From contig CM033402.1 of assembly GCA_019426215.1 (NCBI GenBank), positions 25,269,102 through 25,333,101 on the forward strand: a stretch of DNA of 64,000 nucleotides. The letters run 5' to 3'. The translations under genes were made by a program, and so were the position numbers. The stretch is from Buddleja alternifolia (Eukaryota > Streptophyta > Magnoliopsida > Lamiales > Scrophulariaceae). Position 1 is the stretch's first letter; the number at the start of each line of letters is the position of its first letter. The notes below the pieces were generated by a model. It had not been told where the DNA came from and did not search any database. It worked only from the letters and a program-made list of their open reading frames with translations. Below, one piece after another: positions 23,029 to 35,380 of this stretch.

Positions 23029-24810
23029 GTTTATCAGAGCCGACTTAAACGGATCTGATGATTTTGTGTTTAAGGTTATGTTGGTTAAAATTGGATTTTT
23101 AAAATTTGATTTTATATGTTTAATATTTGATGTTAAATCTGAAATTTTGAAAATATTCATCGCCTTGAAATCGTCGAACGATTACATGTTTTTTCACTGC
23201 CGGCAACGGCGAATCGGGGTGGCACCACCGTATGTTTTTGAAGCACATGCGAGCACCACCGCTGCTCGTGTAATTAGAAAACAAAAAAAAAAGGGCTAGG
23301 GGTAGGTAATCAGCGCCGCCACCACGGCGATGGAACTAGGGCGGCATCAGCCACCTTAGGCGTGTTAGCCCAACACGAGTGCGCTGGGCCTTAGCCCGGC
23401 GCAGGTTCCGTGAGCCCTAACGGGCGCTGGGCTCGGCCCAGTACATTAATATATATATATATAAATTAATAAATATTAGGGTTTGACCCTAATAGACAAA
23501 TTCGACCCGTGATTTGTCAAAACCCTTTTTTCCTAAAATGTTTTTCGTAAAATTAAATTGGATTTAATTAAGTTAAAATTGGATTTGACTTTAATATTAA
23601 ATTCGATTTAATTGTATCATAAATTAAATTAGACTTTTATTTATGATTTGCGACGACTAAATAAATAGAATTTATTTTAGGTTGATTATATTTTTCCAAA
23701 ATAAATAAGGAATAAGTTTGACTTATTTCCTGAATAATAAATTGGATTTATTTCCTTTTTAAAATTAAAATTAAAATTCATCTTTTCTAATTAAATTAGA
23801 TTTTAAACTCAAAACCAACTTAAACTTAAAAAGTTTTCTTACATGCTTTGATGTATGTTGTGGTGGACGCTTCCATGGACTTAGGGTTTTACCGCTTTAG
23901 TATTATCTGGGTTGTATTGGGAAATTGCCCCCCAGTTTGTACTTTTAATTTTGGTAGTATAATGTATAGGGTGCTTTCTGAGTTGTGTATATTAGAGGTA
24001 GGACCTTTTCTAGCTTGGAGCCCGAAGATCTATTAGAAATTAGATTTGTAATAGACCCATATCCCCCTGATTGATCTATTGGCTTGGATCAATCTAGAAT
24101 GTCCATGGAAATGCATGTTGTTAGAATAATTATGTTTTTCTATGTATGCATGCTTATAATCCATATATGCTCGTAATAAATTAATGTGCAAAGTGAGACC
24201 TTAATTTTTCAAAAATTCTCCCACATTAAATACTAAGTAGGGGAAATTGGATATCCTGGCTCTCCATCAAACTTGGAAAAGATGGGATTATGAGTTATGC
24301 ATGGCGTCGTTTCGGTTAATGGGGGTTATGTATTAATTCATAATCCATATCTCTTCAAGTGCATTTGATGTCATCGGTCGAAGCAAATCTTATCCCATAC
24401 ACGGTTATAGGTTGCAAGATAAGATTCAACTGTTAGATCGATAGGAGTTGATGGGAAAGCACTTAGATGGATCACCACCAATATTTCGTTACAGGCGGTG
24501 GTTGAGTGATCCATGAGCCAAAGATAGATCGAATCATCAGTAAGACTGGTTGACATGGCATGTCACTTTAAAAGTTCTAATGAGCCATACATCGTTACAG
24601 ATTGCAACTCATTGAAATTTTTGAAGAACTCAATCACTCACTATGAAATCTTTCCAACGAGATTTTTGTTCATTGCAGTGGGAGTGCAATGGTTTGAAAA
24701 ATGTAGTGGGAGCCAAGTCAAAAATTAAAGTCCTAATTTTTACTTGGGTACAACATAATCATCTACTTGAATCTTGGTTAATTTTCTGTAGTAATTTTAT
24801 CTCTCTCAAA
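23029..24810 (+). other. Angela-like copy 1 long leader
   Basis: About 1.8 kb between primer site and gag ATG with no convincing gene. It has a GC-rich segment (23200-23450), a TA microsatellite near 23450 and A/T-rich sequence. Related motifs such as GTTATAGGTTGCAAG (24402), CGTTACAGG (24486) and CGTTACAGATTGCAA (24592) repeat at about 100-bp spacing. Long leaders are known in Angela/BARE elements. The second copy (37483-39254) is collinear. Confidence 0.65.
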
Positions 24811-25725
24811 ATGGTTAATAACCCTCTATCCATACTGCTTGAAAAGAATGTCCTCACTGGACCCAACTTTGCCGACTGGCTCAGAAACCTAAGGATTGTC
24901 CTTAGCTTAGAATCACTAGGCTATGTACTCGAGGGAAATCGTCCCCTTGTCCCTGGAGACGATGGTGATGAAGACGCCCATGATAACTATAACACTTGGA
25001 TCAAGGATGATACTCGTGTTAAAGGTTACTTGCTCGGCTCCATGAGCAACGACCTGCAGCGATCCCTTGAAAGCGTGGATGACGCAAAGTCAGTGTTGCT
25101 GCACCTCAAGGAGCTGTACGGAGAGCATAGTAGGACTGCTCGGTATGACATATCGAGAGAGCTCTTTGGCGCAAGGATGGGAGAAGGTGAAGATGTGGGC
25201 ACCCACGTCATAAAAATGATTTCCATGATCGAGAGATTAGAAGCTCTTGATTTCACTATGGAGTTCCACCTTCAGATAGATCTCATTCTTCAGTCACTCC
25301 CCAAATTCTTTTCACAATTTATTGTGAACTTCAACATGAACGACATTAAGTGCACATTAGCTGGGCTATTGAACAAGCTCTCAACTGCTCAAGGACATAT
25401 GAAGCTCAAGGGGAAGGAAGTTGCTTTAGCCGTTACCATGGGGACATCCAAGCCCTTCAGAAAGAAGAAGGGCAAAGGCAAAAAGCAATAGGGAGTGTCT
25501 GAAATGTCGAGTGACACAGGCAAAGGGAAAAAAAAAGGGTTCAAGGAAAGAGGTCCAAAGAAGACAGACAAATGTCTTCACTGCCATGAGATGGGACACT
25601 GGAAACATGACTGTCCCAAACTGAAAGCAAAAATAGCTTCAGGTATAGAACTTAATGTTTTAGAAACAAATTGTTCTGTTACCATATTTTCAATGGATTC
25701 TAGACTCTGGGGCTAGTGCTCACAT
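24811..25725 (+). pseudogene. Angela-like copy 1 gag with zinc knuckle
   Basis: The ATG at 24811 (MVNNPLSILLEKNVLTGPNF) starts a copia gag of the UBN2 type. Conserved features are WLRNLRIVL, HLKELYGEHSRTARY and LILQSLPKFFSQF. A TAG at 25489 interrupts the basic C-terminus. The frame continues with the CCHC knuckle CLHCHEMGHWKHDC at about 25573-25615. The 56 codons upstream of 24811 in the same frame are leader, since copy 2 shares the ATG and diverges in the leader. Confidence 0.8.
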
Positions 25726-27557
25726 ATGTGTTATGAACCAGGAGCTGGAAAAGAGTAAGAAGCTGGAGCATGGTGAAGTGATGATCAATGTTGGCACCGG
25801 TCATAGTGTAGCAGCCTCACACATTGGCACCACTTCCCTTAGTTTATCATCTGGACATTTATTATATTTAGACAATTGACTTGTTTTGCCCAACGGACTT
25901 AAAAATATTGTTTTAATTCCTGTTTTAGTCAGGAAAGGTTATTTATTTTCCTTTATGAACAATTCTTGTGACATTTATTTTAGAAATGAATGTGTTGGCA
26001 ATGCGTCTTTAATAAATGGCTTATATTATATTAATGTCCAAAATGATTGTAATGTTAATGCTGTAACAAGAAAATGCAGAATGTATGATACAAACTTGAG
26101 ACAGCTATGCCACTTGAGACTAGGTCATGTCGGGGACCAAAGACTACACGAGTTAGAAAAGGATGGAGTCATAGACTCGTTGGGATCAGATCCCTGTCCC
26201 ACTTGTGAGTCTTGTATCCAAGGAAAAATGACCAAGTCCTCCTTCACAGGGAATTTTGAAAAAGCCACAGAAGACTTAGGTCTACATCATACTGATGTGT
26301 GTGGACCATTTGGAAATATGGCCCGCGGTGGCTTTCAGTTCTTCATTACATTTACCGATGACCATTCTAAATATGGCTACGTGTATTTAATGAAGTACAA
26401 GTCTGAATCATTGGAGAAATTAATTGAATTTAAGACTTTAGTCGAAAACCAAACGGGCATCATATCAAGACACTTCGGTCGGACCGTGGTGGCGAGTATT
26501 TGAATGCGGAGTTTGACCAGTTCCTTTGGGAACATGGTATACTGTTACAGCTTACTCCTCCAGCAACTCCACAATTAAATGGCGTAGCAGAATGAAGGAA
26601 TCGAACACTGTTGGACATGGTTCGATCCATGCTCAGCTACACAGATTTGCCTATGTCACTGTGGGGACACATGCTGCTTACAGAAACTCACATTCTGAAT
26701 AGATGTCCCTCCAAATCTGTTCCTAAAACATCGTATCAGATATGGCGTGGAAGGAAGCCTAATCTGAAACACATAAGAATATGAGGTTGCCCATCTTACG
26801 TGAAAAAGACCAAGACAGAGAAATTGGAGGCTAGGTCCATGAAAGGGCGATTCGTTGGATATCCTGAGGATTCCATGGGATACCTTTTCTACCTTCCCGA
26901 TGATCAGAGAATCATTGTTGCCTTACAGGAAATCTTTCTCGAAGAAGAATTTATTCCAGTAGGAGGAGCTGGTAGAAGTATTGTTCTACACGAACAAAAT
27001 GAATCCCCTGTGGAAGACACTGTTCAAGAGACTCAACTCGACCCAGAAACGACACATCCATCAGTGCGCAGGTCTACTAGAGTATCTCAACCGCCTGTGA
27101 GATATGGTTCTCTGCTACAAGAAGAGCATAATTTGTATTCAATAGCAGAAGGAAACCATGGAGACGAGCCCTCTAGTTATGACCAGGCAATGATGGATAT
27201 GGATTCTGCAAAATGGCATGAAGCTATGAAAGTGGAAATAAATTCTATGTATTCAAACCAAGTCTAGAATTCAGTATATCCTCCCAAAGGTATTGTACCT
27301 ATTGGATGCAAATGGATCTATAAGAGAAAGATAGGTCCGGATGGCAAGGTGGATACCTATAAGGCCAGGCTAGTAGCGAAAGGGTATAGTCAGAAGGAGG
27401 GCATTGACTATGAGGAAACCTTTTCACCAGTAGCTATGATCAAATCCATTAGAATTCTCATTTCAATAGATGCATAGTTGGATTATGAAATCTGGCAAAT
27501 GGATGTGAAAACCGCCTTCCTAAATGGATTCCTCAAGGAGGATATCTATATGGAGCA
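25690..27557 (+). pseudogene. Angela-like copy 1 protease-integrase-RT N-terminus, broken
   Basis: The protease DSGASAHIC motif reads at about 25700. The GAG-pre-integrase region has HLRLGHVGD and CESCIQGKMTKSSF (26110-26245). The integrase core has Asp in HHTDVCGPFG (about 26290), Asp in RSDRGGEY (about 26485, after a frameshift) and NGVAE followed by a stop where Arg is expected (26594). RT begins [11 protein letters not shown] (27305), [16 protein letters not shown] and QMDVKTAFLNGFLKEDIYME (27496), where the solo LTR interrupts it. There are several in-frame stops (25877, 26782, 27265, 27475). Confidence 0.85.
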
Positions 27558-29685
27558 TGTTAGAGTTAGTGCCCGGCGCACCAATTATTGGGCGCCATTC
27601 TTTGTAATAGTAACTCTAGAGTTGAACAATCGTTTTCTTATAAATAAAGTCAATCACTTTTTATATGTGTGGCATGTCTTTATTCTTAAATTAGTTTTTA
27701 CTTTGGCTTAGAATAAAGTCCCGAAGGATTTGGGACATCATTGCACATTGGGTGTGGCAATGATGGAATATGTCTCGAAGGCTGTCATCTTCAAACATTG
27801 TTCCAAGTCGTAAAAGGGTTCATCGAGATAAAGGGATATCGATGCAACCCAAAAGACTTGCTCATATGATGCATACTCTGGGAGAAGTGTATCTCGTTCC
27901 ATAGATACTGGCACGGTGAAAGCCAATGCATATATGAGGGTTGCCATTGTGGTAATAGGCGAACTGAACAACCCCATAGAGGTTCCTAAATGGATTCCCA
28001 CTTGAATGTGGAACTTCCAGTGGTCTTGTAGTATAAGAGTAATCCTTATGGACCTAAAATTCCATTGGATGTCTTATGCGTAACCGCGCATGTTCTTGAT
28101 TTGTTACATGATCACTTTAGATGATTGAATATGGGCAAACTCAGACATGTACGTCTTACGTAGTAAGGCACATAAGAATCAAGAGGAATCTATCTCTGAC
28201 ATTAGCCAATCGGTTAATCTCCTATGGTTACATAGTGAATCGACTTAATGAATCTTCGGCCGAAGTATGACATCTAAAGAGGCATAGGATTTCCTCGTTT
28301 AGCTAGTCGAAGTCGATTTCACATAACGTGGGAAACATAGTATTAAATTAATAGAGCTTCGACCTTAGCCACTACTCTAGATTCAATCGGGAGATTAGAT
28401 AGAGAGATCTTACTTATGCGAGGATCAAGATCACAAAAGGCGTATCTTTACTTTCGTTTTATCTAGGTCTTCGGGACCCTATGCTAGGTGGGCAACCGCG
28501 ATTTGTAAGTGCCTAGAATTAGCTTGGTGACTAATTCGAGGCTTGATTAAATCAAAGGATTGATTTAATCTAGTACTTTCCATTTTAGGAAGGTAAACTA
28601 GCACTGTGGGAAAGTGTACTTACTACTAGATAGAAAAGAGCCTAAGGGGTCACACACTGACTCAAGAGAGCCACTGCTTGAATGGATGTGATTAATCAAT
28701 TTCGAGAAAATTGAGGAAATTAGGAAAGTGTAGTACTTTCCTAATATGGATATTAATTAATTGAAGGATTCAATTAATTTTACTCTTTTAATTAATCTTG
28801 TAGAATTAATTAAATTAATGGACCTAGTAGAGTCCAAGTATTTTATTTAATTGGGAAGAGCCCAAGTTAAATAAATAAATGTTGGAATTAGTTGGTTGGA
28901 TTTAATTTGACTTGTATTTAATTGATGGGTTGAACCTATAATTAAATTGAGAAGTCAAAATTAAATCCTAAATTCCATTGACTTGTGTTGACCGATTTTA
29001 TAAGTTAAAAAGGGAAGGGGGCGTCTTTTTCATGTGGTGGAGGAGGAAAAGAGTTTTCCCCTCTTCCAAGTCTTCATAGGACGAGGATTACTAGAGATTT
29101 TGGGAGAAAGGAAGTTTCCTTTTCCTAATTGGACTCTAGGTAATCTTCACCTATAAATAAGAGATGAAGAAGACTAAAATAAATAATCATAATTGCTGAA
29201 AATCTGCCCCCCTCTCTTAGACCTAAAAACCGGCCACCTCTCTCCTCTTTCCAACAAGACGTCGTTCTATTCATGTGTTGAATTAAACGACTTAGAAAAT
29301 ATTCCTACCCTTCACATAATCAAGCCTAAGTTAAGCTTAGAACCGTTTTGTTGTCTAGCACAAAAGGCAAGATGATTGGTGACTTGAACGAGGTGTGGAT
29401 ACATCTTAGAGGTGCGACGCTTGGAGCACTCTAAACCGGGAGATACGAAAAGACGACGGGCAATTTCTCACCCAAGGGAAATTGTGTGGATTCGCACCAC
29501 AGGGTTGCTGAGATCCAAAGTACGAGGTAAAGCAAAATTTTCGAAAGGTATAATTTCGCTTACCTCCTTATCAAATTCGATCGAACCAATTCCATATTCC
29601 TGTTTTTGGGTGGTTGTACGTTTACTTTTGTAAAATTTTAATTTCCGCTGCCACGAGCCACCCGAGGGAATGAGTCAACCCAACA
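27558..29685 (+). repeat. Solo LTR (2.1 kb) with GAGCA target duplication
   Basis: Starts TGTTAGAGTTAGTGCCC and ends GAGTCAACCCAACA. It is flanked by GAGCA at 27553-27557 and 29686-29690. Removing it plus one GAGCA rejoins the RT reading (DIYMEQP). A TATA-like CTATAAATAAGAG lies near 29151. I see no primer-binding site, polypurine tract or retroelement coding sequence inside, and no second LTR. A solo LTR left by LTR-LTR recombination is the simplest reading. It belongs to a family not otherwise present in the window. Confidence 0.8.
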
Positions 29686-30874
29686 GAGCAGCCCCAAGGT
29701 TTCATAACAATGCCGATTCTCATAAGGTCTACAAGTTCAATAGGTCTATAAATGGACTGAAGTAGGCCTCTTGCAGTTGGAACCTTCGTTTTGATGAAGA
29801 GGTTCTTACCATGTGTCTATAACAACGGCTTTATCAAAAACAAGGATGAACCATGTGTCTATAAAAAGGTCAGTGGGAGCAAGATATCATTCCTGGTACT
29901 ATATGTGGACGACATTCTACTTATAGGGAATGATGCAGGTTTGCTAACTTCTGTTAAGACATGGCTTTCAAGCACATTCTCCATGAAAGACTTAGGAGAA
30001 GCCACCTATGTCCTAGGAATTCGAATCTATAGGGACAGATCGAATAAGAAAATAGGTCTTTCCCAAGCCCTCTACTTAGAAAAAGTCCTAAAGCGATCTG
30101 GGATGGAAAATTCTAAAAGAGGTCGTTCGCCCATGAGATATAGAATATCTCTCCAAAAAGATGAGTCCTCAAAGTGAGGAAGATCGAAGAGAGATGAGTG
30201 CCATCCCCTATGCCTCGGCAGTGGGAAGTCTCATGTACGCTATGTTATGCACGAGACCAGACCTTGCATACGCTGTGAGCGTAGTAAGTAGGTTTCAAAC
30301 TAACCCAGACAAAGAACATTGGATAGCCGTGAAATCAATCTTAAAGTACTTGAGAAGAACTAAAGATATGATCCTCACATATGGCGATGGAGAAATGAAA
30401 GTGGATGGTTATACTGATTCAGATTTCCAATCTGACATCGATGACCGAAAATCCACTTCTGGGTTCATATTCACTTTGAACGGTGGAGCAGTGTCTTGGA
30501 AAAGTTCCAAGCAAAGCACAACTGCCGATTTGACCACCGAAGCTGAATATGTGGCAGCCAAGGAGGCTGTTTGGATAAAGAAGTTCATTACTGAACTTCA
30601 AGTTGTTCCTAGTATGGAGCTTCTGTTGCCACTATGGTGTGACAACAACGAAGCCATCACGCAAGCAAAGGAACCAAGGTCTCACAACAAATCCAAACAC
30701 ATAGAGAGGAGATATCACATAATTCAAGAAATCGTTGAAAGAGGCGACATCGCCGTGCAGAAAATAGCCTCAGCGGATAACGTAGCTGACCTACTCACTA
30801 AGCCATTGGCGCAGGCGGTGCTAGAGCAACATCTTGAGAAGATGGGTATAAGATACCAAAGCGATTGGCATTAA
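29686..30874 (+). pseudogene. Angela-like copy 1 RT C-terminal part and RNase H
   Basis: Continues the RT split at 27557. INGLK then a stop, then ASCSWNLRFDE, CVYKKVSGSK and the catalytic YVDDILLIGND (about 29905). RNase H shows SAVGSLMYAM, DSDFQSDIDDRKSTSGF, KSSKQSTTADL, EAEYVAAKEA and CDNNEAI. It ends at the TAA at 30872-30874. Frameshifts near 29710 and 30160 and several stops make it inactive, although RNase H itself is open for 237 codons. Confidence 0.85.
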
Positions 30875-30875
30875 G

Positions 30876-30889
30876 TGCAAGTAGGAGAT
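30876..30889 (+). other. Polypurine tract of Angela-like copy 1
   Basis: GTGCAAGTAGGAGAT lies directly before TGTTAGGTATATGCCC, two nucleotides after the RNase H stop. This is the usual place of the plus-strand primer in copia elements. Confidence 0.7.
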
Positions 30890-31392
30890 TGTTAGGTATA
30901 TGCCCTAGATGCCAATGAGGACAAATAGTTAGATTAGGGTATCTTATTATGTTGTACAAACTATTAAAATGATATTAATAAAGGCATCTGTATTTTGTTC
31001 ATATAAATCTTTATGGCATCTAAATAAGTATTGAACATATAGTCCATGTGAATAATGGTTTGACTCTTTGTCCTTTATGGAATAAAGACGTGGCATGGGA
31101 AGAGTCTTACAACTTATCACTTAAAAGGGTTCGCAAGTCAAAGAAAACGTAGTTGGGCATTAAGATTCCATTTGTATGACACATGCTCTGACGATGAGTG
31201 CCAGTCAAAAACTATAAGGATAGTGGGAGCAAGTATCATAGATATGTTAATAGAACTGACATATTCGAACACGGCTCGTAGTAATCCAATCACATGGGTA
31301 TTTACTCAGTGATTGTCAATGATTGGATTACTGATCGTAATAGTATGCGTGAGCCTTAGATTGAAAAGAAAGAACTGGTATCCAAATACCGA
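30890..31392 (+). repeat. Angela-like copy 1, 3' LTR first part
   Basis: Begins TGTTAGGTATATGCCCTAGATGCC. The LTR is cut after about 500 bp, where the sequence becomes SIRE-B env-like coding sequence. It does not overlap the LTR part kept at 22573-23028 or 36948-37468, so the full LTR cannot be assembled from this copy alone. Confidence 0.75.
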
Positions 31393-34300
31393 CTGTTGGC
31401 TGATTTCTGCAGCAAGATCATCGAATGCAGAGTGGGCATCTTTGATAAGGTAAACCCAGTACAATTTCAGATGATGACGGCGATACTCCTCAACATCAAG
31501 ATCAATTGGAGTGAGTATATTTTTGGAAGGTTTCGGGATTGTTTAAGCGCCCTGAATAAACCTTATGGGCTTGTTCTGAGTGACCTGCTGTACAACTCAG
31601 AGTGTATATACTCATCTAGTCAACCGCTGCATAAGACCAAGTTGTTGGGAAAAATGATTCTGAGTAATCTCTTCAATCCTCCCAAAGTTGGTGGTGCTGC
31701 TAGGCCACTATCTGAGCATCTGGAAGTACGTCAAGCTTTCGATGAGAAAGCTGAGTGCCCAGTTCTAGAAGAAGCTGTGAAGCGTCCGGCTGTAACAAAG
31801 AAGAGGGCTCCCAGAAAGCCCAAGGCTCATGTTGTTCCCTCTCCCCAAAAGAGTGATAAGGAAACTGATGAGGCTGCAAAGGACAAGTTACCCCTCAAGC
31901 GGAGAAGGCTGGAAGGCATCATTAAACAAATAGACTTTGAGGAACCAGCTGTTGCTCCTCCCGCTCAAAAGCTCACGCTCATTGAAGGAATCAATGTAAA
32001 AAGGATCTTTAAGCGTCCCAAGACAAGCAAGCGTCAAGTTGCATCTATTCCTGAGAAGCCTGAGACAATTGAGCCAACCTCTCAAGCTGCTGCTGTTGAG
32101 CTCAGCGCTCAAATTGCGGATGAGCCAAGAGCTCAAATTGCTGTTGAGACAAGTTCTCAGGGTAAGTTTATTTCTTCCCACAGCATTTCTACTCCTACAT
32201 CTGTAGAAGATCCTGCTCTTATAGAGGATAGTTCATGTATTACAACTTTAGTTCCAGCTGCTGCTGAAGCATCAACAGACGTCCACTTAGATGTTGAGAT
32301 GACAGAAGTTGTGGCTATTGCCAAAGACGTTACCGCAGAAGCTGCTGCAATTGCAACTGAGGAACCTGCTCCCAAAGAGGTTCAAATATCAATTCCTGTT
32401 CCGGCTATAATAGAGGCACGCTCAGGAGGTCGGAGCATTGCTGAAGACGTTCCAAAGCCAAGGCACTTTTTCAAGCTGGACACGCTGAAGACGATTGATC
32501 ATTCAATCAACTATATACCCCCAGCGCTCGAAGAAGATTTCATCCCTGCTGGCTATAATGAAGGAAGATACATTACCGCTGAGAATGAGATTGCCCAGCT
32601 GATTGACACTGACAATAAGATCAAGGATATAGTGTTAACCGCTAGGCAAGGAGGTAGAACTTCTAGGTACAATGTAGATTTGGCCTACTACCTGGAATAT
32701 GGGCACAGTAAGTCAACTGGTTTTGCTCTGAGAGACTACAACATCAGAGTATATGATCCTTTTCGCCCAGAGTTTCTCAACCCTTCCGAAAAATTCTTAA
32801 ACAGAGAAGGTTACACCCATTTTCCTCTTATAGCAAACAATGCTAAGAACAAGAACTCTGCCAATCCTCTTCAACTATGGAAGAATAAAGGGGTTCATGC
32901 CGGTGAGTGTCTCGAATCTCTGACAGATTTGCTCCAGACTGAAGCTGATGCATACTTTGACAGCGTCTGGCATGCCAACTATCAAACTGATAGATATCGT
33001 TTTGAATCTATCAGAGATATTCATCATGAAGGCATTCGAGCTATGGTCAACGTTGAACCAGACTACTATTTGACTGAAGTCAACTGGGTCAAAGCGTATG
33101 TGGGTCATCGATATACTTTCGCAGAATTAGTTCAAGCTCCCCACTTATTTGGCATAGGCATGCATGACAAGAAGCGTCAATTCACCCAGTATTGCCTAAC
33201 GAAGCGTCAACAGAGAGTTGGACCTGTTCCTAAGCTCATACTCATTCGACATCAGATTGAGCAGTGTTTGCATCAAGCGCTTCATAGATTATCCATTACT
33301 CCTTTATTTTTCAACGCTCAAACATCTACTAGTGGCAGTTCTTCCGTCTCTTGTTTGAATCTTGCTCCAAGCCACTGCGAAGATAATCTTAGATTGATGG
33401 TGAAGATTATGACTCCCCTATCTATTTTTTACCGCATCTTCACTGCAAATCTCAGACAATGGAACGGCTCAGTACTCTACTCTTTTCAAGGATATCCATT
33501 GCTCCCTTCTATTCGCAAAGAGGCACTCAATCACTATGAGTTTGTCCTCTCATTGCTGGAAAGAAATCAGGGGCCGGCTCAAGCTATCTATCCTTATCTA
33601 GAAGAATACTACAATTCATACGTACCTGAATCTCGACGTCTCCAACATCTTCCAACAGATAGATTGATTGGATTTTCTAGATATTACTGCCCAGATGCAA
33701 TTTTCTCTATCTGTTAAGTGCCGTCCAAAGTCTTCCAGACTCATGTGCTGGATATCATTGGTCCCATATACATCAGGGCCATAGATAGTCCACTTCACAC
33801 ATTCATTCAAGGTACTTGCCTTCCTCTTCAACATCTGACTGAACTTCTGGAAGCCACTTCCAATTCTTTTGCCGATGTAGCACATTGGAACTTCTAATTC
33901 GATGATTTTCGCCAACCGGAGTCAGTGCTTGAAGACGAATCTGCTAAGATGGTTGAAGTGCTTGAACCAGAAGTAGTCGCAAGTATTCCAGCGTCTGCTG
34001 AAGAACCAGTTCAAGCGTCTCCACCAGAGGATATTTCTGACGCTCCTGAATTCGTTGATTCTGTTACTGCTGATGTTGCTGAGGATCTCTCAATTGATGT
34101 ATGCGGTATAATTTTTGATCCTGCATATCAAGCTCCTCTTGACTCACTCAAGCATACATCCAGATTCAAGCGACCGGCTCCTCAAGCTTTTCCATCGGAT
34201 GTGAGTCAAACGTTTGGACCTTTGCTGAAATCTGTATTAGAAGAGATAAGTAGTCACGCTACTCAGAATAAAGAATCTCTTCACTGGATTAAGACCGATT

Positions 34301-35136
34301 TAGCCAAGATTGAATCCCAAATCTTGAACGCTCAAATAGGTCATATGAAGGGTTCTGCTCAAGCGGCTGTTGGTGAGTGTCAAAAAGAATTTCAAGAAAT
34401 GAGTGACGCTACTCGAGCCAACCAACTAGCCCTGAAAGAGCAATTTGACAAGAGTCTAGACTCCTTAGAGACCTCACTGAATGATGCTACCAGCGCTAAG
34501 ATCCTCGCTTTGCAAGAACGTTTCGACAAGCGTCTGGACGATCTTACAAATTTTATGTCTCAAATTGCTCATCAGGTCAGTTTACTCACAGAACATTTTC
34601 TGAAGAGTGATGATGGCAATAAGGGGGAAGAGAAAAGGAAAGGAAAGCTGAAGAGAGTGTCCAGTTCAAGTGCTCAAGAACCTCCTCCGCCTTTGAAGCG
34701 TCAGCTACTATCTCCTCCTTCTATGCTAAGTCTTCCATCTTGGATAACTGCTGTTAGGATAAGTAATTCTGCTGGAGCGCCTAGTAGAACGCTAAGAGAA
34801 CCTCCAAGAGCATTGTATCCAAATCTACCAATACCTTCTCGGGCATTGCTTGAACAGTTTGACATCCCTCATCAAAAAGCATCTATTCCAGAACCTACAG
34901 ATCCAAAAATCTTAGCTGAAGAAAGGCAGATGTCTGACTTCAACCGAACTTTCAGAATTTGCCTAAGGTATATTAGTATTGACCCAACTGATTGGGACAA
35001 GCACTTTGCTACTTTCAAGAAGAGACAAAAGGAAGAAAATAAGCTCATAATCGACAAAGATCATGAAGCGATGATGACTTTGGAAGATAACCTAACTGAA
35101 GCTATCCGAGCAAATGCCCAAGCGATACAAAGTTAG
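31393..35136 (+). pseudogene. SIRE-B env-like gene, nearly open
   Basis: One frame spans the region, interrupted only by TAA at 33715-33717 and 33895-33897. The N-terminus is lost; it begins at ADFCSKIIECRVGIFDK, the same block as SIRE-A at about 16255. It continues with a Lys/Pro-rich region, a candidate intron (32162-32257), DFIPAGYNEGRYITAE, a region with FRPEFLNPSEKFLNREGY, and HRLSITPLFF. The last third (from about 33925) is acidic, then has a clear coiled coil (LALKEQFDKSLDSLETSLND; ALQERFDKRLDD at about 34420-34600) and a basic Lys/Arg stretch. Length is at least 1,200 codons. I see no signal peptide or strong membrane span. Role unknown. Confidence 0.75.
32162..32257 (+). other. Candidate intron in SIRE-B env-like gene (96 bp)
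   Basis: Donor CAGG/GTAAGT matches the two SIRE-A introns, and acceptor TTTAGTTCCAG/CTGCTG has a T-rich lead. It is phase 1 and sits where SIRE-A intron 2 sits. Unlike those introns it has no in-frame stop and is a multiple of three, so unspliced RNA could also be read through. Confidence 0.5.
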
Positions 35137-35380
35137 ACCAAGTCATTAAAGTTTCTTTAATTTACATTATCTATATTCTTGTTTCGTATGAAATTTTTGT
35201 TCAGTTGTAAAAATGCGTGTAATCATTGATATATATAAAATGCATTTTTCAATTGAAACATCTCATTGAAGCGTAACTAACTTTAACTAACGTTATCTAA
35301 CCAAAGCTAACTTTTATTTTGGCTGTCTAACTCTTGATCTATAAAAGAGTAAGTATTGCCATCATCAAAAGGGGGGAAAT
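35137..35380 (+). other. SIRE-B copy Y 3' UTR and polypurine tract
   Basis: About 230 bp of A/T-rich sequence ends in TATTGCCATCATC and AAAAGGGGGGAAAT (35367-35380), directly before the LTR. Confidence 0.8.

Larger units (their letters stand above)
22573..31392 (+). mobile_element. Angela-like Ty1/copia element, copy 1
   Basis: Order: 5' LTR remnant, degraded Met-tRNA primer site, leader of about 1.8 kb, gag with zinc knuckle, protease, integrase, RT (split by a solo LTR), RNase H, polypurine tract and first part of the 3' LTR. The LTR start TGTTAGGTATATGCCCTAGA and the long leader recall the Angela/BARE lineage. Both LTRs are truncated at SIRE-B sequence, so no target duplication remains. 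Confidence 0.8.

Noticed and set aside
33616..33915. 99-codon minus-strand frame over the SIRE-B env-like stops
   Set aside because: Antisense shadow of a coding region that is continuous in frame on the plus strand except for two TAA codons.
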